64,000 bases of DNA from Paragonimus skrjabini miyazakii (lineage: Eukaryota > Platyhelminthes > Trematoda > Plagiorchiida > Troglotrematidae). Shown in pieces: positions 52,144 through 64,000 of the stretch (position 1 is the first letter of the stretch; every line of letters begins with the position of its first letter). The DNA is taken from positions 343,547-407,546 of the forward strand of contig JTDE01000102.1 of assembly GCA_014338405.1 (NCBI GenBank), in the 5' to 3' direction. The notes beneath the pieces were generated by a model. That model did not search any database. It had not been told where the DNA came from and worked only from the letters and a program-made list of their open reading frames with translations. Both the position numbers and the translations under genes were made by a program.

Positions 52144-55100
52144 AGTAATGTGTTTATTTTGAACCAGGATTCAATAAACTATAAACAAGCCAGGAGAGGT
52201 GGAACGACTGGATAACGTTATGTTTTACCAATGCCCGGACACAAACACCATACGTTTCTTCTTCATTGTCTTCTTCCAGTGCACTTTAATTTGACCTTTA
52301 ATTGATTTCCATCCTTTAGGTGTGATATTTGTCTAAACGTTACACTCTTACTTACCACTTATCTGCAAACGTTGACAAAATTTATCATCGAACAGTCAAA
52401 ATGTAGGACTTCATGAACTATTTCTGATCTAACACACTAGTGTATGTAGATTTCTCCATCGTAACTTTTGCTTTGTTCACGATTGTTAGATCACAACGAC
52501 TGGGTTTAGACCGTGGACATCTCTTTTCAGCTCGAAATAATCGTGCTTAGCATGTGACCATCGTTTTCAGATATCACATTTATTCTTAAGCCGGAAGTGT
52601 TCATCCACTTGTTTATCCACCCACACAGTTTTAGAGTACATAGTCGCCGCGTTCACCACTCGTCGCGGTTTGAACGGACTGTTTGCGTGGAACACTGTAT
52701 GCTGGTTTTACCACGGTGAACGTGGACAATTCCGTGTGAAAATGCTTTAGAGTTCAATGAGTTTTTTGATCACGTAAAACGATAGCCATGCTCGATTACC
52801 CGTTAGAACAACCCAAGTTGACTGGCTGTATATTTCGGTGTGAACATTAAAAGCAAGTCTGCTGACAAAATCTTCACCCACTTAATGGAAATTAGCCCAA
52901 ATTATGCTAATCATCAAGAACCGTCGGCCAAGATCTATCAGGATTGGCTGAATTACAACGAGGAAACCAAGAGTCTGTTTGGTGACCCTTATCAATTTCA
53001 CTTCTATTCAAAACTCTCCATTTTGTAGTAGACACAATGAGTTTTCCAGACATCTGTTGAGCTGTGAAATCGTGTTGATTCACACATACCAGATTTACGA
53101 TCGCATGAATCGACTTTTATACTGAACAATCAAAGAAGTAAATAATCAGTCAGCTGACCAGGAAAAGTTACTAAGTCCCAACATGCATGACTTGCGCAAA
53201 TGATCGATATATGCCCCCATCATACAATTCATGATTGTTATATACAATAAAGTAAACACGATACGATATCACAACGGGGGGCTTTCGACGACTGATGGCG
53301 ATAGGTTTGATGCAAACGGATTCAGTTTGTGCATTTTGAACCCCCTTACCTTATTGCAGTTCAGTACGTTTGTGACCTTCTGAAGCGCACACCGTCAAAA
53401 GACCCAAGCTTGTTTTGGTTGAAATGAGACAATTCGTCTTGTATCTGACCTTCTCCCTTAATCTAGTGACCTTTCATAACCTACTGACTAACTACCTATC
53501 ATCCTTGTTATGTCACTGTGAAAAAAACTTCAGAGGGGAAAATGTTTGGTTTAATTTTTATTTGTACATGTTATTGTTTTTAGATGAAGTCAGCTCCCAT
53601 CATGGTACCGACCACAATAGAATCCAACAATCGTATATCCTAGGAAGGCAGTCGTTGTGAAGTTGGACAATATTGTTACCCAGTAAGGCATGTATAGCAG
53701 AACAACCTGTATGCGATTATCATTTCAGTACGATTTCTTTTTAGTCATTATCCAGGGCCATAGAGTGATCAAAACTCATCGGCTATTTCTATTGGAATCA
53801 TGACCACATCACACCAGGTTTAAGACATCATTAGTAGTTAATACCTAATCCACTTCGGTACGGTAAACCCCAATAAGCTCGCTTGTTGAAATTACTGTAC
53901 TTTTTAGCCGTGGAGGTTAAGTGCTAGACTCTATCAACGATGGTTTATTAGTTAACTTTGGTATTAACTCCGTGACCCTTTTCAACCTTCTCGATACCAG
54001 AGGTCGCACGTGTGTTATGGTTTATCTGGACCGCGTGCATGTGTACCTCTGTCTTGCTATGAACTGGTTGTCCTATTGACTAATCAACTTTGTCCACTTG
54101 AGTTTGTGTGTTTGTCATCATATAACATTTGTGCTATATGATTCGACTCTGATTGTTCCGTTTTGTTGGTATACATGCTGTGAGTTGCTGCATTGCGTTC
54201 TTCGAACACCAACACACATACTACGTACTAGCGATGTGTAAACTAAAGTCTTCGTACGGGAGAGTGTCCAGGTAACTTAGCATAAAAGAAACAGCACAGT
54301 CATCAATTATGCACTCAATTAAGAACAACCGTGTGAGCTGATTAGACCTCAGCCTCACTGGATGGATCTACGTTTCGTGAACTTCATCCTTAACTAAGGA
54401 CAACAAACCACACTTCCTGAAACATCGACAGGATTCTCAGACGCAGCTACCTATCTAATGGTAGACTGTCACATTGCCTCAAGAGGAGACACAGCAGCCG
54501 TCTTTATAGGTCCAATTTTTGTCTCTCCGAGTACAACTTCTTAGCAAATGGGGGGCAAAATCATTAGGTTTATTGGGTAACCCAGTGACTATTGTATTGC
54601 TTTACAGAGTAGTAACGCGGTGGTAAACGCGGTGAGTTCAAAGTTGAGGTTACTGGCGGAATGATCAAAACGGCTGCATTATGATGTTATATCCAGGTTA
54701 TGAAAAGACTATTTACCAGTGCTGGGCTTTAATAAGAGCAGAGTGCGAACGTATTGATTCTATTCTAAAGAATGTCTGAAGAGTCCATCTGCAATAGTAA
54801 GTTGAGATTGAACGCGGATGGTATTCATTTTATCTCAACCAAACCCTCCGCTACATTCTAGGTAGCAAAACATCCCTGTTTCAGATTTTACATTAAAACC
54901 ATTCCCATCGAATTCGCACATCAAACAGGAAACACGGATTGGGACTAAAAATGCTTAATCACCAACACTGATCACATTGTTTAGCTAAACTGGCATGGTC
55001 AGGCCATCAGGCGAACATAGGCTGATTTATTCTACATGCAGCCACATTCTGCATCGCTTACCTGTCTCGATACACTTTAACTTTGTCCACTGAATTGCTG

Positions 55101-55348
55101 ATCTTTTGTAACTTTGATAATCCGCCGGATAAATTGCGTGCAAGAAAGAGTGGACATTGAATGGACCAGTCGTGAATTTTTGGCAAGACGAGTTCACGTT
55201 CAAGGACAACACGACTAGAGTAATACGACAATGCCAAACTTTAGACGACCACACATGTCAGATACCCGAATCAAATTCCTTTCTTTGTAAGTGTACTTGA
55301 TGATACCCAAGAGCTATTGAGCCTAATCGGAATATGATCAATACTTAT
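52144..55348. other. Stretch with only weak coding hints
   Basis: A plus-strand frame near 52822-53028 (KIFTHLMEISPNYANHQEP, IYQDWLNYNEETKSLFGDPY) has protein-like composition but no good splice borders. A plus-strand acceptor (TATTGTTTTTAG) near 53582 opens a short frame (DEVSSHHGTDHNRIQQSYIL) ending at 53660. Neither is enough for a gene call. A short A-box-like CGCGGTGGTAAACGCGG lies at about 54616. Confidence 0.35.
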
Positions 55349-55354
55349 TTTATT
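55349..55354 (-). terminator. Poly(A) signal of the unidentified gene at 55.4-57.9 kb
   Basis: AATAAA on the minus strand, about 80 bases after the stop codon of the proposed last exon. Confidence 0.5.
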
Positions 55355-55434
55355 TTTAGGTCTTCGAAACGCATCTTTCCTCTCAACCGATACTTATTTT
55401 AAGTTGATCACTTCTACAGAAACCTTCTGAAACT

Positions 55435-55681
55435 TCAGGCTTCTGATAACACGGTAACTAGAAACGTACAGCCTTCTTGAGAAGCACTACTATGGTCCAT
55501 TCTTGTAGGCCACATGTCGGTAGTTTGGGAGATTTCACTGTGTTTATTTGTCATCGCGGGCTGACGTCTAAAACGTATTGAAATGTTAACATTACGCGAT
55601 CCCCCATTAAATGTAGACTGCGTAGACGCCGTAGAGTGTGACTGTATGCGTGAATAAGCCATTTGGGCTAGCCATGTCAGC
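55435..55681 (-). CDS. Last exon of an unidentified multi-exon gene
   Basis: It begins after an acceptor (CCGCATGTTCATTCAG) and encodes 82 residues to a TGA at 55435: LTWLAQMAYSRIQSHSTAST, then a serine/threonine-rich polar tail ending CTFLVTVLSEA. It takes two bases from the preceding exon, which the exon ending at 55825 supplies. AATAAA lies 80 bases downstream. Function unknown. Confidence 0.5.
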
Positions 55682-55824
55682 CTGAATGAACATGCGGAGC
55701 ACATTCGGTGATCGATCATCTATATTGATCAACCCTTCACCCTATTTGGGGATTTAATTTAATGGCGAATTTTTTGTAACAACACTGGAACCGTAAATTA
55801 ATCTGACTGTCTTATTCTGTTTAC

Positions 55825-55989
55825 CTGCTAGGTGTAGAAAAGTTCACACTCATTCCGATGCTCCTAATTTTGATGAATTCTGAACTAACGCTTTCAGTTT
55901 GAAGCACTGTTCTTCGAACAACTTGGCTCAATTTGACTTCCACCAACAGCTGGCGGTCGCCAGCCCAAAGCTTCGGCAACTGAACGTGC
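55825..55989 (-). CDS. Penultimate exon of the same gene
   Basis: The exon ends at a good donor (AGCAG/GTAAAC) and encodes HVQLPKLWAGDRQLLVEVKL through FIKIRSIGMSVNFSTPS. The two leftover bases join the next exon in phase, giving ...FSTPS-R-LTWLAQ.... The 5' border is placed at GATGAGTAG/GCACG by phase (two bases needed), but another AG nearby is possible. No domain recognised. Confidence 0.5.
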
Positions 55990-56468
55990 CTACTCATCGC
56001 ACGCACAGGTAGAAACCAATCGCTCATACAGTCACAACTTAATTAGCTAACATTAGTGAGTTGACATTTTTGGCATATAGAAGTTGCCAACTTTCGGGTC
56101 CACTGATCAAAACCCCCATGCCATCATTTGATGTTGTGGTTTGTTCAACGGAGTTCGTCATCTTGCGTAAAATCGAAGTAATTGAACAATGACTGTGAAT
56201 TACAGTCAGTTTCGGACAGCCCGCTATCAGTATGACGGAGACTTGCAACCGATGACGCAAACTCGTTAATAAGGCGGATATCCGGATTGAACGTATACAC
56301 AATGAATACGCGCATAAAAAGTAAAGTATTCATCAAATATTTATTGCGCCTGCAATGTTTGGAAGCTGCACAGTGGCGATAGCATTTTACTGCTGTGTAG
56401 TTTCGGGAGAGACTTACAACGTACCTCAGAAGTAGATGGGAGGCCTTGTTGATTTACTCTATGCTCAC

Positions 56469-56665
56469 GAACTCTATAGGAAGAAACCTTTGCTTGTAAT
56501 TCTTCGGACTACTAAGTTTGGCGCAACTATCCTCAAGCATGCCATCTACCAAAAGTTGTGTGGCCAGGCAAACAGAACTTTGATTTGCTAATTGTTGCAG
56601 GTCTTTCAAGAGAACCACGGATCCTCTGATAACCCAGAGAGGAATATCTAGCCCTTTATTGCAGA
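56469..56665 (-). CDS. Upstream exon, probably of the same gene
   Basis: Between an acceptor (CATGTTTTTTGATAG) and a donor (GAGTTC/GTGAGC) lie 197 bases open in one frame: NKGLDIPLWVIRGSVVLLKD, LQQLANQSSVCLATQLLVDG and MLEDSCAKLSSPKNYKQ. This looks like a helical globular protein segment. Phases show that at least one exon is missing on each side; possible frames between 56039 and 56336 (FASSVASLRHTDSGLSETDC) are candidates without clear borders. Confidence 0.5.
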
Positions 56666-57006
56666 CTATCAAAAAACATGTATTCTCGATCTCATATTGG
56701 CCATATACAATACTTAGTGGAAGCTAATTATGTAAACGGACAGATTAGCATTTCAAACGAGAAAGAGCTTTGAAGACAGAAGATTGACAAATTGTTAACT
56801 ATCCTCGTCGCAATTCGTTCCCGGCTGTTCACTTTTCGTTCTTATTTGACAGAGTTTGACACGTATCATTAAAATGTGCAGTTATTCAGAAAGCGTTTAT
56901 TTTCAAAGCTTAAAGAATCCCTGGGCCATTCGGAGGATTCTATATCAGATAGTGGGATGGATCAATAGCTGAGTCTAAATGGGAAACTTCAGAGCTTCCG
57001 GTGTGA

Positions 57007-57081
57007 CTTCGTAACTCAGTTGATAAGGTCCTTGCTGAGTTTGGGTATGCTGTTTCAGTCACTGGTTCGAATTCAGCCGAA
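57007..57081 (+). repeat. tRNA-like SINE head (same family as 34.1 kb)
   Basis: The block starts CTTCGTAACTCAGTTGATAA (A-box) and reaches CACTGGTTCGAATTCAGCC (B-box). The same order with few changes is found on the minus strand at 34.1 kb, including the ATGCTGTTTC.GTC.CTGG / ATGATGTTTCTGTCGCTGG segment, so the two are copies of one SINE. The 3' tail here (AACATCAATTTTGTACAATT) is the usual variable part. It lies in what would be an intron of the minus-strand gene. Confidence 0.7.
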
Positions 57082-57623
57082 CATCAATTTTGTACAATTG
57101 GGTCTCAGCCCAAAGAAAAACATTCCCGAAGCCAACCTCAACAGAAATAAAAAGCCATTCCGATGTGCACGGAAGATAGTAGGACGCATTTCTGCCATTT
57201 CGAGTTCCGTTTCATAGTGTTCCTTGCAGTGAATCAAAGCCTTAGATTATTCTATTGCTGCTTTAGATCTTCGTTTACGTTGTTTCTTACCGTCCTAAAT
57301 CATATTGTACAATATACTTGTTCAATAATTTGAATATCTCCACTTTTGTCATGAGAAGAAACGCGTAGCAAACAAGCTTCTTTTAGGCCTCTCGCCATCA
57401 TGCTAAATGCAACACACTTGAAGGAGTTCGATGGGGGTGGTAGATAACATATTACTGAAGCAACAGTTATCAGTCAGTAGTTCTCGTCTGGTTTTAGTCA
57501 TGAGATATAGTCACATAAAATTGATCACGAAAGTTGTAGAAAGTCTGCAGGAGAAGTATCATATTTATACAACCATTCTATCCTGGGTTTGTTTACACGT
57601 CCATGGAAGGTTCGACGCTTTAC

Positions 57624-57881
57624 CTCAACATTTCTGGTGCACAGTGGTGGTGAGCGTAGGCAAACTGCAATGGCCTCTGCAACTGATAGTATACGGTCTG
57701 CCTCGATTGTATCCCACATATTCGATAGATCGACTTGAATGAATCGGTCGATTTGATCAGCTGGTTTGACTTGTACAAATGCACAGCGCTGGTATATGAA
57801 CAGGGCTTTATCGATCTTCGCGTTAGCCACACCTGCTGGTGCTCCCGAATAGGTTCGGATAATCACCATGTTGTGCTGCTT
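57624..57881 (-). CDS. Upstream exon of the unidentified gene, 86 codons
   Basis: This is the strongest of the new exons. A pyrimidine-rich acceptor (GTTTACCGTTTCGTTTGTACC then CTACAG) and a good donor (TTGAG/GTAAAG) enclose exactly 86 codons. The peptide includes VIIRTYSGAPAGVANAKIDK, ALFIYQRCAFVQVKPADQID and RFIQVDLSNMWDTIEADRIL, and ends AVCLRSPPLCTRNVE. The composition is that of a conserved soluble, largely helical protein. I could not assign a family. It is assumed to belong with the minus-strand exons downstream because of strand and spacing only. Confidence 0.55.
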
Positions 57882-60090
57882 CTGTAGCTTGTTCCATAGG
57901 TACAAACGAAACGGTAAACATAAAAAGAGGCAGCATGAGCAGGCAATATATGTTTCACTTGGGAGTGTAATACTGGTGTGGAGGTAAATTGAAGGAGTGG
58001 ATGAGCTGCGAAACATGTTTAATTAATTGTCTTGGTTACACTTTCAGAAACACCATCACCCTTGAAGCGCAAGGAAATATGAACGGAATTTTTTGTCTGC
58101 ATATTAGGGTTTGCCTATCTTAGCGCATATTAGCAAAGCATTATGAAAAACTGTTCTGGAAAGCCATTTTTAATGTGTCCGTGCCCGTGTACGAAAGCTC
58201 AGGATAGAATGACTGCATATATGTGACGCTATCCCCGTAGACTTCGTATAACTCATGTTCGCTCTACATTAGTTCTCTACAAAGTATCGTTCAGGTCTAC
58301 AGGCCAGCAGGTGGCAAATTTACCGTGCTGACGTAAAATGTTTTATTTCGCTGACAACTCACATTAGATTTGTTGTTCGAATTGCGCCCACTGAAACAAT
58401 GTTGATAATTCGTCACTAAGCTTACCGCCCAAACACCTGGTTCATTCGATGGTTGTGCTGTCAAGATGTTTCCAGCCTTACTGTGTGTTTGAATGTAAAA
58501 CGTTACATTCTTCTATATTTATTTGTTTCATGTTTGTTTCTCCCTTTCCTTTTTATGAGGTATATTGAAATCATCCCAAGTTTACGTTTTTGATGCCTGA
58601 ATCCATCTCATATGACTACGTGTAGTTGTTGGCGAACGGCAAGTTTACCGCTGTTCTCTGTGGTTTACGACATTTGACGTTTATTAGAATGCCCCTTTTG
58701 TAAGAATTCGCGTTGAACTTCCGGCAATCTTACCCCCATTTTTGTTCATTTTGACATGTATTGTCCTCAGCCCGTTATCAACTTTTGTTCATCGTTCGGC
58801 AATAGTCAAGCAGTGATAACTTTGTGGTTGATTCATTACTGATGTTTTTTGTATTTCTTAGCCGTATAATTCATTGTAGTTTAGTACTGCAGTAAAACCA
58901 ATCCCAATTGTACTGCTATCGTTTTCCCGCTACTGTTCGGCTGCTTGTGCAGTTAATAGACGATCAACAGTTTTGAAGACGGACCGATCGAACCACTTGA
59001 CGGAGGTTACATACGAAGCATATGCTGTGAATTTTCCAAGAGCTCTCCTGATCATCAACAACTTCTATATATCAGAGCCGTGTAAATGAATTTTGTGTTT
59101 ATTGCTAAAAATTAGTTTACTTCCGCCCGAACATTTTTGAAAAGTCACGAAATACTAATTTTTATGGACTGCATCCTGGGAAAAAGTTAAGCGTAATGAG
59201 CTGTTATAAAGGGTGCAAGTTGAAATTGACAGTCTCGGAGCAAAAGTTGGAATTAACTGGAAGTTGGATCCACTTTATTCCAGCAGGGTTATTACCACGT
59301 GGTAGAACAGTGTGCACGTTGACTGAAAGGTTCGATGGTTGCTTTGATATCTAGTTAATGAAAGTCCCGTTCATGGAGCTGGCGATTACAGACAACAGGG
59401 AGGTTGCTGTCTGTGGATCAGTTATGCCTATCCTTTTCTGCTATCTTGGCGTAGTGGTCAGGTTTGTGTGAAATTTTTTATCCGGTCGGCTATACTTACT
59501 AGGACTTTGATCCTTGCAGGCTCAACCATGTCAGACTGGACAGAGGACAGCAACCAGATAAAAGGCGGTTGCACTGGTTCTGGACGGAGCCAGTGGGTTA
59601 TGCCCTGGTTCGGCTTGGTGTTTGTTCTTGCTTGGTCTTGTTTTGTGTCTGTGAACCGTTTGTCTCTGCGATAGTATTGTTGACTACACAGATGAGTGGT
59701 CGTTGAGCCTGTGCCTAGCGAGGGCGAATCGGTTGTTGCTGGTGATCGATTTTTTTGCATTCGTGTGTATGTACTGCTGTTTTGCTGCACAGGTCTTTGA
59801 ATCAAAGGCTTTGTTCAAGGCACCTAATCTCTATCGTGTCCAGGTCTAGACGTCATAGCAATATTCCAAGCCCACTCAAACTAAGCCAATACAACAAAAA
59901 TCAAATGACACACTGCATCGGCCGTCGAACAGGATGAACCAGGTCGCCATATCTGCTGTTTGTGGCAAAGTGGACTGGCGGAACTTTACCACTGACAAAC
60001 CCTCACTCTCTCCCAATGAACTCTCTAACACGAATCCAAGAGCAGACAATGCTCACACAAGTCTCACCAACTCGAAGACCAACCTGAGGC
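57882..60090. other. Stretch without a supported gene
   Basis: Upstream part of the minus-strand gene's region and left flank of the RTE element. Around 59448 there is an A-box-like TTGGCGTAGTGGTCAGG without a B-box. A 115-codon minus-strand frame (59458-59805) is proline/serine-rich and unrecognised. The 5' untranslated part of the RTE element may reach into the right end. Confidence 0.4.
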
Positions 60091-62950
60091 ACATGAACTG
60101 TGCGCACTCCGCTGGATAGATGTGGCACCACAGAAAGACCAGGACGCCGCACCGCACTGATCGCTAAAGAACTGAGTCTCTATGGCATCGGCGTAGCAGC
60201 TTCGAGTGAAACAAGGCTTCTAGACCAATGTTAGCTCCTAGAAGCAGGTGCTGGCTACATCTTATGCTGGGTAGGTTACCCGGCAGACGGTGCTCAGAAG
60301 CATGATGTCTGTTTTGCAATCGCTGACGGTACCAATTGTTTGACGACCTGTAAACCATACGGAATGAACCCTCGAACCCTGTGACTCGATAGAGGGTGCC
60401 AACTATTTGTGTTTGTGTGCTACAATGATAATACAAGGAACCAGTTCCATGCTCGGTTGTCGATCACAGTCCGTTGAGCAACGGTGAGTGACCAACTATC
60501 TGTTTTGGGTAACTTGGACGCTTGAGTTGGATGCGACTTGGTAGCTTGACCGGGAGTCCTCGTACCCTATGGCATGGGTACAACCAACGAGAACGGTGAT
60601 CGTCTGCTCCACCGGTGTGCTACCCATGAGCTGGTTACCACAAACACCCCATTCCAGCTGGATGTGAGCGATCTCACGTGTAGTCATAAACGAAGCGGTC
60701 CTCATCATCTACTTGATCACCTGATTGTGCGGCAGCGAGACACTCGTCAAGTGTGCATCGCGTGAGTGATGCACGGCGCTGAATGTAGCATAGATCATAG
60801 GCTGGACATGATCAAATTGTGTATTCATGAACGAAAGCCTGTTTATTGTAGATCCTCTGGACAACGGCAGAAATCAGATGTCAAACGATTGGAGAACTGC
60901 AAGACGAGCACTGCTTTCAATGTGTTGCTGCCGCTCGTCTGAGAGACGTTCTTCTACCCACTATCCCTTTGGGTATATGGTAACAGCCCAGGGAAACGAT
61001 CACAGCAGCAGCCTCCGAGATAATTGTTATCGAGTGTCAGAAACGGCCGGACTGGATTGAAGAGAAGAATGCGGCTACATCCAACTTCATGCGAAAGAAG
61101 AATATGGTTTTCGCTGTTTACACAATGGAGCATGAAAGTGAAGTGAAAAGAACGACGGTCCGGAGTATTCGCCATCAACGCGTCGAACGTGTTCGCGGAT
61201 TCATAGACGACTAACGGGAAAAGCAGGGTGAATGGATGCGAGGCCACGCCAAACACAGACGATAGGCAGTTCTATGATTCGCTTAAGACGGTTATTTGGT
61301 TCATCTCTCCAGTCCACCAAAGCACTGATTGACGTGAACACCGCTTCTTCGTACACCTAGCTAGAAGATATCATGCATCACTGGAGTAAACAGATCGGTG
61401 GCCTAATAAACAATCCTCCTACCATTGACTGGGTGACCGTGAACAGGTTGCCCCAACAAACCATCAAATCTTCACTTACTCTCACGTCGGATATGCCAGA
61501 GGTGCAGAGAGCAATTAGGCAACTGCGCAATGGAAAGGCTACGGGAAAGGATGGATTTTACAGGTGGAATACTGAAGAAACACAGACTGGTCTGGGGACA
61601 TTCTATGCTGCAGCTAGTTCACTCCATCTGAAAGCAGGAAGTAATGCCATAAGAGTTCAAAGATACCCTTATCGTGTCTACGTTTATAGGTTAGGGTGAC
61701 ATACAATGTCCCGACAGCTATCGAGGTATCAGTCTGTCGAGCTGCGCAGGCAAGATGCTGGTAAGAATCTTGCTGAACCGACTGAATGCAAACGTTTTGA
61801 AAGCTAACGTTTCTGAGGAGTAGTGTGGATTCTAGGCGATTCGCAGTTCAATCGACCTGGTGTTTGTTGCTCAACAGATTGAAGAAAAGTGCGTGGAACG
61901 TAACCAGTTGAAGCATGCGCTTTCCGTGGATTTTAGCGAGGCTTTTGATTCCGCGAGCCATGAGGCACTGTGAACGGTGCTTGGTAAGTTTGGATGTCCA
62001 AATAAGTTCGTTAATTTGGTTAGAATGTTACAAGTGGGCATGAAGGCAAAGGTAAATTCATATGTATTGATTTGTGATGATTGTGCCATTATCACCGGCG
62101 TGAAGAAGGGCTGTGTCCTAGGCCCAACCCCATTTAGTTTGGATTTGACTACCATGTTAATAGTTGTTTTACAGGATTTGGCGTAGAACGGCGTCGGAGA
62201 TAGGTACAGGACGGATGGGCGCCTATTGAATAATCTGTATTTCGCTGCCACACGCAGGAAATACACCTCAACGATGTGCATGTTTTTGTTTGCAGATGAC
62301 AACATTTAGTTTCCTCAAAATGAGGACGAACCACAGCGACTGGTCACCGCTTCTTCGATCAAGGCATTCAGATTTGAACTAGATATTAACACAGGTTAGA
62401 CATTTTTGTTCTTCCAACGTTGCCCAGCCGAAATTATTGAATCACCACCTGGATTCCGCTTTAGTGGAGGCATCATCGGTAGTTGCGCAGATCTCTCCTG
62501 ATTGGGTAGCAGTCTGTCAACAAACTTGTCCGTTGACCCTGGGTTGCGGGCACTTATAGCGAAGAATGTCGCCGATTTCCGTCATCCTGAAAAACGTGTT
62601 TAGAAGAACCACAGCCTGAAGATGGTCACTAAGCTCTTTTGTATACCGCTCAATTGTGCTGTCCATAATGCTGTACGGCAATTAAGCAGCTGCTATACGT
62701 GCATGTGAAATCCTGCTGGTTCAAGTTGTGATACCAGGATGTTTTCCAGGCAAATCTATCGCATTGTAACACTTATTTTAAATGTTGGGAAAAGCTAATG
62801 TTGAACTTGATGGTCTGGAGAAATACGTCCCGGACGGGAGTCCGAACGTTCAATGAGCGATTATTGCGCAGCCGTGAAGTGAAACACGCGGTACACAAAA
62901 GAACTATCCGTGCCATAGTTCGTGGTGTTGTGGTGTGTGCGGTCGCGAAT
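60091..62950 (+). mobile_element. RTE-type non-LTR retrotransposon, decayed
   Basis: The apurinic/apyrimidinic-type endonuclease is recognisable from 60091: TVRTPLDRCGTTERPGRR, TALIAKELSLYGIGVAASSE, TRLLDQ, then EAGAGYILCWVGYPADGAQK (about 60232-60380), TNENGDRLLHRCATHELVTT, HHLLDHLIVRQRDTRQVCI and GAECSIDHRLD with the catalytic D-H (60580-60843). The reverse transcriptase follows: IRQLRNGKATGKDGF (61510-61560), GDIQCPDSYRGISLSSCAGK from 61695, SVDFSEAFDSASHEAL, GKFGCPNKFVNLVRMLQVGM, TGVKKGCVLGPTPFSL, YRTDGRLLNN and LFADDN (about 62290-62307). After this comes GSSLSTNLSVDP (near 62500). From 61695 to about 62430 the frame is constant and broken only by stops; the endonuclease and linker also have frameshifts. 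The RTE assignment is inferred from domain order and motif wording. Confidence 0.88.
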
Positions 62951-64000
62951 GTGCTGGCCGTCTGGGATTTGTAGGTTACTAGCCAACTCAGTACACCGTC
63001 GACCAAGAGACAACGAGTACGTGAGGCTAAAGTAGGCTATAATATTTTTATCCAACCATGTTAGCACAGACCAACGACCATCGTCGTTTGGAACTCACTC
63101 ACTCCTCTTTTCAGTAACCTGAGTCTGTATCGCTTTCTACTTTTCATTTTTCCCAGCTATTTAGATGTACTGTAAAGTGGATATTTTGTCTGTTTTCTTC
63201 CAATCATCCTTAAGCTTCGTTTTTCCCATTATCTTTTGTAGTGTGCACTAATATGTACTCCTATACTGAACTACTTCTTGCCTTGCATTTTGCGCATTTT
63301 TCTTCTCGGTTAAAATCTTATCATTGTAGTCTTTCTCTGTTTCTGTAAGTTTCGTGCGTGCCAATCACTTGGCTAACCAGCCTTGGTCGGTTAGACACAA
63401 AGATCTGATTCACAAACCTACCGGTCTTATTGTTTTGAGATTAAACTGGATAGGTGGTGTGTGAGTGAAACCACAAGTGGTGCAGCGCAAGTCACTTGTG
63501 GTGATGGTTAAGCGCAAGCATCCTTTGGTTACGGTCGCTGCGGCAGGTTAAGCCAAAACGGATGCCGCCCACCGTAGATCAGTTCGGGAAATAAAGCAAG
63601 TGTTTTCAAAGGTTGTAAAAAGATTGCATCGAATTTTTGTTATTAATCAGGGGACATTACTTCGAATATCCACCCCAAAGAAAACACCCAATTTTCCAAG
63701 AAGCTATGGCTTGCCAAAACACAAAAGGAGAGTGATTCACTGAAGCCCATACTGTCCGCAGTCAAGTCACCTTATCATCAAAGTAACAGGTGATCAGTTG
63801 ATGTATATGAGCCAGTTAGCATCGAATATATTAAGCCTGGTTCCAAAGACCTGTCTTTTTGTTGAGCCTATCTCAACCTGAATGATAACAAATCTTTTGA
63901 TCTCTACTCCTTACTTATATACGTCCATAGTAATATGGCAATAAGTGTAAGCAAGAAAACTCTGCGATGCAATAATTTTCCCAACTATATTTTTAGAACG
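62951..64000. other. Right flank of the RTE element, no gene
   Basis: A CACAAGTGGTGCAGCGCAAG / CACTTGTGGTGATGGTTAAG near-repeat lies at 63471-63520, followed by AATAAA at 63590-63595. This could be the element's 3' untranslated end, but no terminal repeat or duplication was identified. No coding signal. Confidence 0.35.

Noticed and set aside
59458..59805. 115-codon minus-strand frame upstream of the RTE element
   Set aside because: Low-complexity proline/serine composition, opposite strand to the element, no recognisable domain.

Overview
This window looks like a gene-poor, AT-rich, repeat-rich stretch of a eukaryotic, most likely invertebrate metazoan, genome. A digenean flatworm is my best guess, by inference. 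The basis is long non-coding stretches, short exons with GT/AG borders, a Penelope-like retroelement with a GIY-YIG domain, an RTE-type non-LTR retrotransposon, many tRNA-like SINE heads, and one anion-type Cys-loop receptor. There are two assembly gaps (33550-33693 and 47783-47882). I see no bacterial, phage, CRISPR or plasmid features, and nearly all short open frames are chance.

The one secure gene is an intronless Cys-loop ligand-gated chloride channel (glutamate/glycine-receptor type) on the minus strand at 26649-28085. It has poly(A) signals about 185 bp downstream and a splice-acceptor-like site 29 nt before the ATG. By joining splice sites and codon phase by eye I also propose: a minus-strand multi-exon gene at about 55.4-57.9 kb whose last two exons fit in phase and are followed by AATAAA; the last two exons of another minus-strand gene at 40.97-41.88 kb; a lone terminal exon with AATAAA at 45.3-45.5 kb (minus); plus-strand exons at 23.3-24.2 kb with weak resemblance to an SLC22-type transporter; and one clean plus-strand exon at 42.09 kb. 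None of these proteins is firmly identified.

Mobile DNA by region: 1.45-2.6 kb, a broken Penelope-like element (minus); 8.07-8.27 kb, a nearly perfect 100-bp-arm hairpin; 12.8-39.8 kb, at least seven copies or fragments of an inverted-repeat family whose larger members carry a tRNA-like Pol III promoter in the middle or at one end; scattered tRNA-like SINE heads at 5.6, 20.0, 34.1, 47.2 and 57.0 kb; 60.1-62.95 kb, an RTE-type element with recognisable endonuclease and reverse transcriptase, killed mainly by stop codons.

The most interesting points are the composite inverted-repeat/tRNA-like family, the long hairpin, the intronless channel with a possible trans-splice leader site, and the unrecognised multi-exon gene at 55.4-57.9 kb.
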